A DNA stretch of 7,988 nt from Spirochaetota bacterium (GTDB lineage Bacteria; Spirochaetota; Spirochaetia; Treponematales; Breznakiellaceae): the NCBI GenBank assembly GCA_023398155.1, contig JAEWSV010000015.1:1-7988 (forward strand). The letters run 5' to 3'. A program made the translations under genes and the position numbers. Position 1 is the first letter of the stretch; every line of letters starts with the position of its first letter. The notes beneath the pieces are model-generated. The model made no database searches. It saw nothing but the letters and a program-made list of their open reading frames with translations, and was not told where the DNA came from. Shown piece by piece: positions 5,530-7,988 of this stretch.

Positions 5530-6633
5530 ATGAAGAAAGCACTGGCTGTTTTCGTCGTTCTCCTCATCGCCGGCTCGTTCGCCTTCGCGGCCGGACAGCA
5601 GTCCGCCGGCAGCGGCAAGGTCGTCATCGGCGCCCTCATCCGCAACCTGGACGAGCAGTTCGTCCGCGACTATGCCGATAACCTCCAGAAGATCGCCACC
5701 GAGAAGGGCGTCGAGCTCAAGCTCCTGGATGCCCGCAACGACCAGGCGAACCAGCTCGACCAGCTCAACCTCCTCCTGACCCAGGGCGTGAAGTACTTCG
5801 TCATCGTCCCGACCCAGACCGAAGTCACCGAGCAGATGGCCAAGGCCATCCAGGCCAAGGGCGGCGGAGCCGCGTTCTCCAACATCCAGCCCTCCGTCGC
5901 GGCGCTTAAGGTCGGCCCGAACTTCTTCCTGGCTTCCTCCCCCGAGTCCGTCGCCGGCGCTATCCAGGCCGACATCATCGACGACTACTTCAAGAAGAAC
6001 CCCGGCAAGCTCGCGGCCGGCAAGACCATCAACACCCTCATGCTCCTCGGCCAGCTCGGACACCCGGCCCAGAAGTACCGCACCGACGCGGTCCTCGCGG
6101 GTCTCAAGGCCAAGGGCTACACCGTCAACGTCATCGCCCAGGACACCGCCAACTGGAAGCCGGACGAGGCCCAGCAGAAGATGGACGCCTGGATCGCCGC
6201 GTACCGCGACAAGTTCAATATCGTCATCACGAACAACGACGGCATGGCCCTCGGCGCCGTCGAGTCCCTGCTGACCAACAAGTACACCGACGATCCTGCC
6301 GATCCTTCCAAGGACGTGGACGGGGACGGAACGGTCCTCCGCGTGCCGGTCCTCGGCGTAGACGCCACCCAGGTCGCCGTCAAGTCCATGGCGGAGAATA
6401 AGCTCTTGGCCACCGTCCTCCAGGACTCCGTCGGCCAGTCCTCCACCGCCTTCGACCTGGCGTACACCATGGCCACCAAGGGAAGCGCCATCGGTTCCGT
6501 CGCCTGGGGCCTCAAGGCCATCACCGCTCCGACCGATGAAGCGCCGGCCAACGACGCGGCGATCGTGGCCCAGTGCTACCTCGTTCCCTTCAAGGCCGTC
6601 ACCAAGGACAACTACAAGTCCTTCATGAAGTAA
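5530..6633 (+). CDS. mglB: Galactose/glucose-type periplasmic binding protein MglB
   Basis: A 367-residue exported protein. MKK, a hydrophobic stretch (4-20) and AFA before AGQQ give a signal-peptidase-I type signal; there is no lipobox Cys. The mature part follows E. coli MglB throughout: VVIGALI strand (31-37), DEQF (41-44), RNDQANQLDQLNLLLTQGV (69-87), GHPAQKYR (177-184), DTANWK (205-210) with KMDAW (217-221), NNDGMALGAVE (235-245), LGVDA (275-279) and TVLQDS (295-300). It captures a hexose or related ligand and delivers it to MglA-MglC. Compared with the known sugar contacts of E. coli MglB, Phe44, Asn118, His178, Arg184, Trp209, Asn235/236 and Asp278 are kept, but Asp14 is Glu42, Asp154 is Ala180 and Asn256 is Gln298. 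The ligand may therefore differ. The E. coli calcium loop is missing at its usual place; instead an inserted KDVDGDGTV (261-269) looks like a DxDxDG calcium loop. mglA follows 82 bases downstream. Confidence 0.92.
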   Translation: MKKALAVFVVLLIAGSFAFAAGQQSAGSGKVVIGALIRNLDEQFVRDYADNLQKIATEKGVELKLLDARNDQANQLDQLNLLLTQGVKYFVIVPTQTEVTEQMAKAIQAKGGGAAFSNIQPSVAALKVGPNFFLASSPESVAGAIQADIIDDYFKKNPGKLAAGKTINTLMLLGQLGHPAQKYRTDAVLAGLKAKGYTVNVIAQDTANWKPDEAQQKMDAWIAAYRDKFNIVITNNDGMALGAVESLLTNKYTDDPADPSKDVDGDGTVLRVPVLGVDATQVAVKSMAENKLLATVLQDSVGQSSTAFDLAYTMATKGSAIGSVAWGLKAITAPTDEAPANDAAIVAQCYLVPFKAVTKDNYKSFMK

Positions 6634-6657
6634 AAAAGGGCTATACTGTTCCTCCGC

Positions 6658-6689
6658 AGGGCGGGTCCGCGTCGCGGGTCCGCCCTTTT
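6658..6689 (+). terminator. Hairpin and T-run between mglB and mglA (probable attenuator)
   Basis: A 12-bp stem (6659-6670 with 6674-6685, two G-T pairs inside, three-base loop) is extended by one A-T pair and followed by TTTTC. This has the look of an intrinsic terminator, though the T-run is short. Placed between the binding protein and the ATPase of one operon, it would let part of the transcripts stop after mglB and protect their 3' ends, giving more binding protein than transporter, as is common in such operons. A lone TATACT at 6642-6647 has no matching -35 box. Confidence 0.75.
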
Positions 6690-6715
6690 CCGAACATAGA
6701 AGAGTAGAGGATACG

Positions 6716-7988
6716 ATGGACAACGAGTACATCCTTGAGATGACCGATATCACCAAGCGCTTCCCCGGCGTCCTCGCCTTGGACGGCGTCTCCCTCCGCG
6801 TCAGGCCCGGTACGGTCCACGCGCTCATGGGAGAGAACGGCGCCGGCAAATCGACGCTGATGAAATGCCTCTTCGGCATCTACCACGAGGACGGAGGCGA
6901 CATCGTCCTCGCCGGCAAACGGGTCAAATTCCACAGCGCCAAGGACGCCCTCGTCGCGGGCGTCTCCATGATCCATCAGGAACTTTCCAACGTGAGCGAG
7001 CGGAGCGTCCGCGAGAACGTGTGGCTCGGCCGCGAGCCCGTCATCTCCATCGGCCCCCTGCATCTGCTCAACCACCGTAAGATGCACGAGGATACGCTCG
7101 CCCTCATGAAGCGGGTGGAAATGGATATCGATCCGGCGGCCCGCATGGGCAGCCTCTCCATCTCCAAGCAGCAGGCCTGCGAAATCGCCAAAGCCGTCTC
7201 GTACGGCGCGCGCGTGGTGGTGATGGACGAGCCCACCTCCTCCCTCACCGAGAACGAGACCGAGCACCTATTCAAGATCATCCGCGACCTCCGCTCAAGC
7301 GGCGTCGCCGTCATATACATCTCCCATAAGATGAGCGAGATCTTCCGCATCGCCGACGAAGTCTCGGTCATGCGGGACGGCCGCATGATCGCCACGCACC
7401 GGGCCTCCGAGCTCGACGAGGACGCCCTCATCCGCCTCATGGTCGGCCGCGATACCACGCACCGCTTCCCGCCCGTGGAGTCGGTGCCCGGCAAGATCCG
7501 GCTCCAAGTCGAAGGGCTCACCGCCACGAACCCGCGCTCCTTCAAGGACGTGAGCCTCACGCTCCGCGAAGGCGAGATCCTCGGCATCGGCGGCCTCGTC
7601 GGCGCCCAGCGCACCGAATTCGTGGAAGCCATCTTCGGCCTCCGGGCCGTCTCCGCGGGGCGCATCTCCGTGAACGGGACAGAGGTCCGCATCGATTCGC
7701 CCGAGGACGCCATCAAGCACGGCATCGGCCTCATCACCGAAGACCGGCGCGGCTCCGGCATCTTCCCCCTCCTTTCGGTCACGGTCAACACGGCCATCGC
7801 TTCCCTTGCTCGGTACCGAAACGCGGCCAAGCTCCTCGCGCACCGCCGCATCGAGAAGGAGAGCGTCAAGCTCAACGCAGCCCTGCGCACCAAGACGCCC
7901 TCTATGGGCACCGAGATCCAGAACCTTTCGGGCGGCAACCAGCAGAAGGTCATCGTGAGCCGTTGGCTCATGACCATGCCCGATATCC
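6716..7988 (+). CDS. mglA: Galactose/methyl-galactoside-type ABC importer ATPase MglA, 3' end missing
   Basis: Open from ATG 6716 to the window edge, 424 residues visible of about 500 expected. AGAGG (6706-6710) lies five bases upstream. It is a fused double ATPase of the sugar CUT2 type. First half: Walker A GENGAGKST (39-47), Q-loop Gln88, signature LSISKQQ (147-153), Walker B VVVMDE (167-172), PTSSLT and switch His204. Second half: a degenerate Walker A, GLVGAQRT (293-300), without the Lys-Ser/Thr, as is normal for this family, then LITEDRRGSGIF, and a standard signature LSGGNQQK (404-411). VGRDTTHRFPPVESVPGKI resembles the E. coli MglA linker closely. On the cytoplasmic face it would hydrolyse ATP to drive uptake of the ligand caught by MglB through an MglC permease, expected just right of the window. 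RbsA and XylG are close relatives; the MglB neighbour favours MglA. Confidence 0.93.
   Translation, partial: MDNEYILEMTDITKRFPGVLALDGVSLRVRPGTVHALMGENGAGKSTLMKCLFGIYHEDGGDIVLAGKRVKFHSAKDALVAGVSMIHQELSNVSERSVRENVWLGREPVISIGPLHLLNHRKMHEDTLALMKRVEMDIDPAARMGSLSISKQQACEIAKAVSYGARVVVMDEPTSSLTENETEHLFKIIRDLRSSGVAVIYISHKMSEIFRIADEVSVMRDGRMIATHRASELDEDALIRLMVGRDTTHRFPPVESVPGKIRLQVEGLTATNPRSFKDVSLTLREGEILGIGGLVGAQRTEFVEAIFGLRAVSAGRISVNGTEVRIDSPEDAIKHGIGLITEDRRGSGIFPLLSVTVNTAIASLARYRNAAKLLAHRRIEKESVKLNAALRTKTPSMGTEIQNLSGGNQQKVIVSRWLMTMPDI

Noticed and set aside
6642..6647. TATACT as a separate mglA promoter
   Set aside because: No -35 box lies 16-19 bases upstream (6619-6624 reads TCCTTC), and the following hairpin would fall at the very start of the transcript.
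5329..6879. Long open frame (516 codons) on the minus strand opposite mglB
   Set aside because: It is the mirror of the strongly biased third-position G/C use in mglB and shows no domain; its product is low-complexity Gly/Asp/Val-rich. mglB itself is certain.

Overview
This is a GC-rich bacterial window (roughly two-thirds G+C in most genes) with seven genes on both strands plus an incomplete eighth. Every gene is of a bacterial type. The pairing of an MglB/MglA galactose or glucose importer with a divergent Rex-like regulator, and the style of the MglB signal peptide, would suit a spirochaete of the Treponema/Spirochaeta group. That placement is inference from general resemblance only.

Layout. 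(1) 1-888, plus strand: 3' part of a sugar-type periplasmic binding protein whose start lies before the window. (2) 953-3043, minus strand: a probable two-gene unit of a MATE-family efflux pump followed by a divergent Rex-type regulator. The Rex gene also appears to have its own promoter at the gene junction, which would give a leaderless mRNA. Gene 1 and the Rex gene converge on a short region with two GC hairpins. (3) 3044-3283: a 240-base divergent control region with recognisable promoter elements on both strands and several dyads, one of them filling the spacer of the MATE promoter. (4) 3284-5362, plus strand: a Crp/Fnr-fold regulator, then a short-chain dehydrogenase and an isoprenylcysteine-methyltransferase-like membrane enzyme. 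The last two overlap as ATGA and must be translated together. The regulator gene is clearly AT-richer than its surroundings. (5) 5363-7988, plus strand: mglB, then a strong hairpin followed by four Ts, then mglA, which runs off the right edge. mglC (permease) would be expected next.

How the genes may work together. MglB captures a hexose or similar ligand outside the inner membrane and MglA powers its uptake. The hairpin between them would let mglB be made in excess over mglA. The Crp/Fnr-like protein is the obvious candidate to control the divergent MATE/Rex unit and the SDR/methyltransferase pair. The Rex-like protein keeps its DNA-reading helix but has lost several residues of the usual NADH pocket, so its signal may differ from that of standard Rex.

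Nothing here is a clearly new defence or mobile system, and I saw no RNA gene, CRISPR array or insertion sequence. The points most worth checking are the degenerate Rex, the MATE promoter with a dyad in its spacer, the 9-bp hairpin three bases before the SDR ribosome binding site, and the altered sugar-binding residues of MglB.
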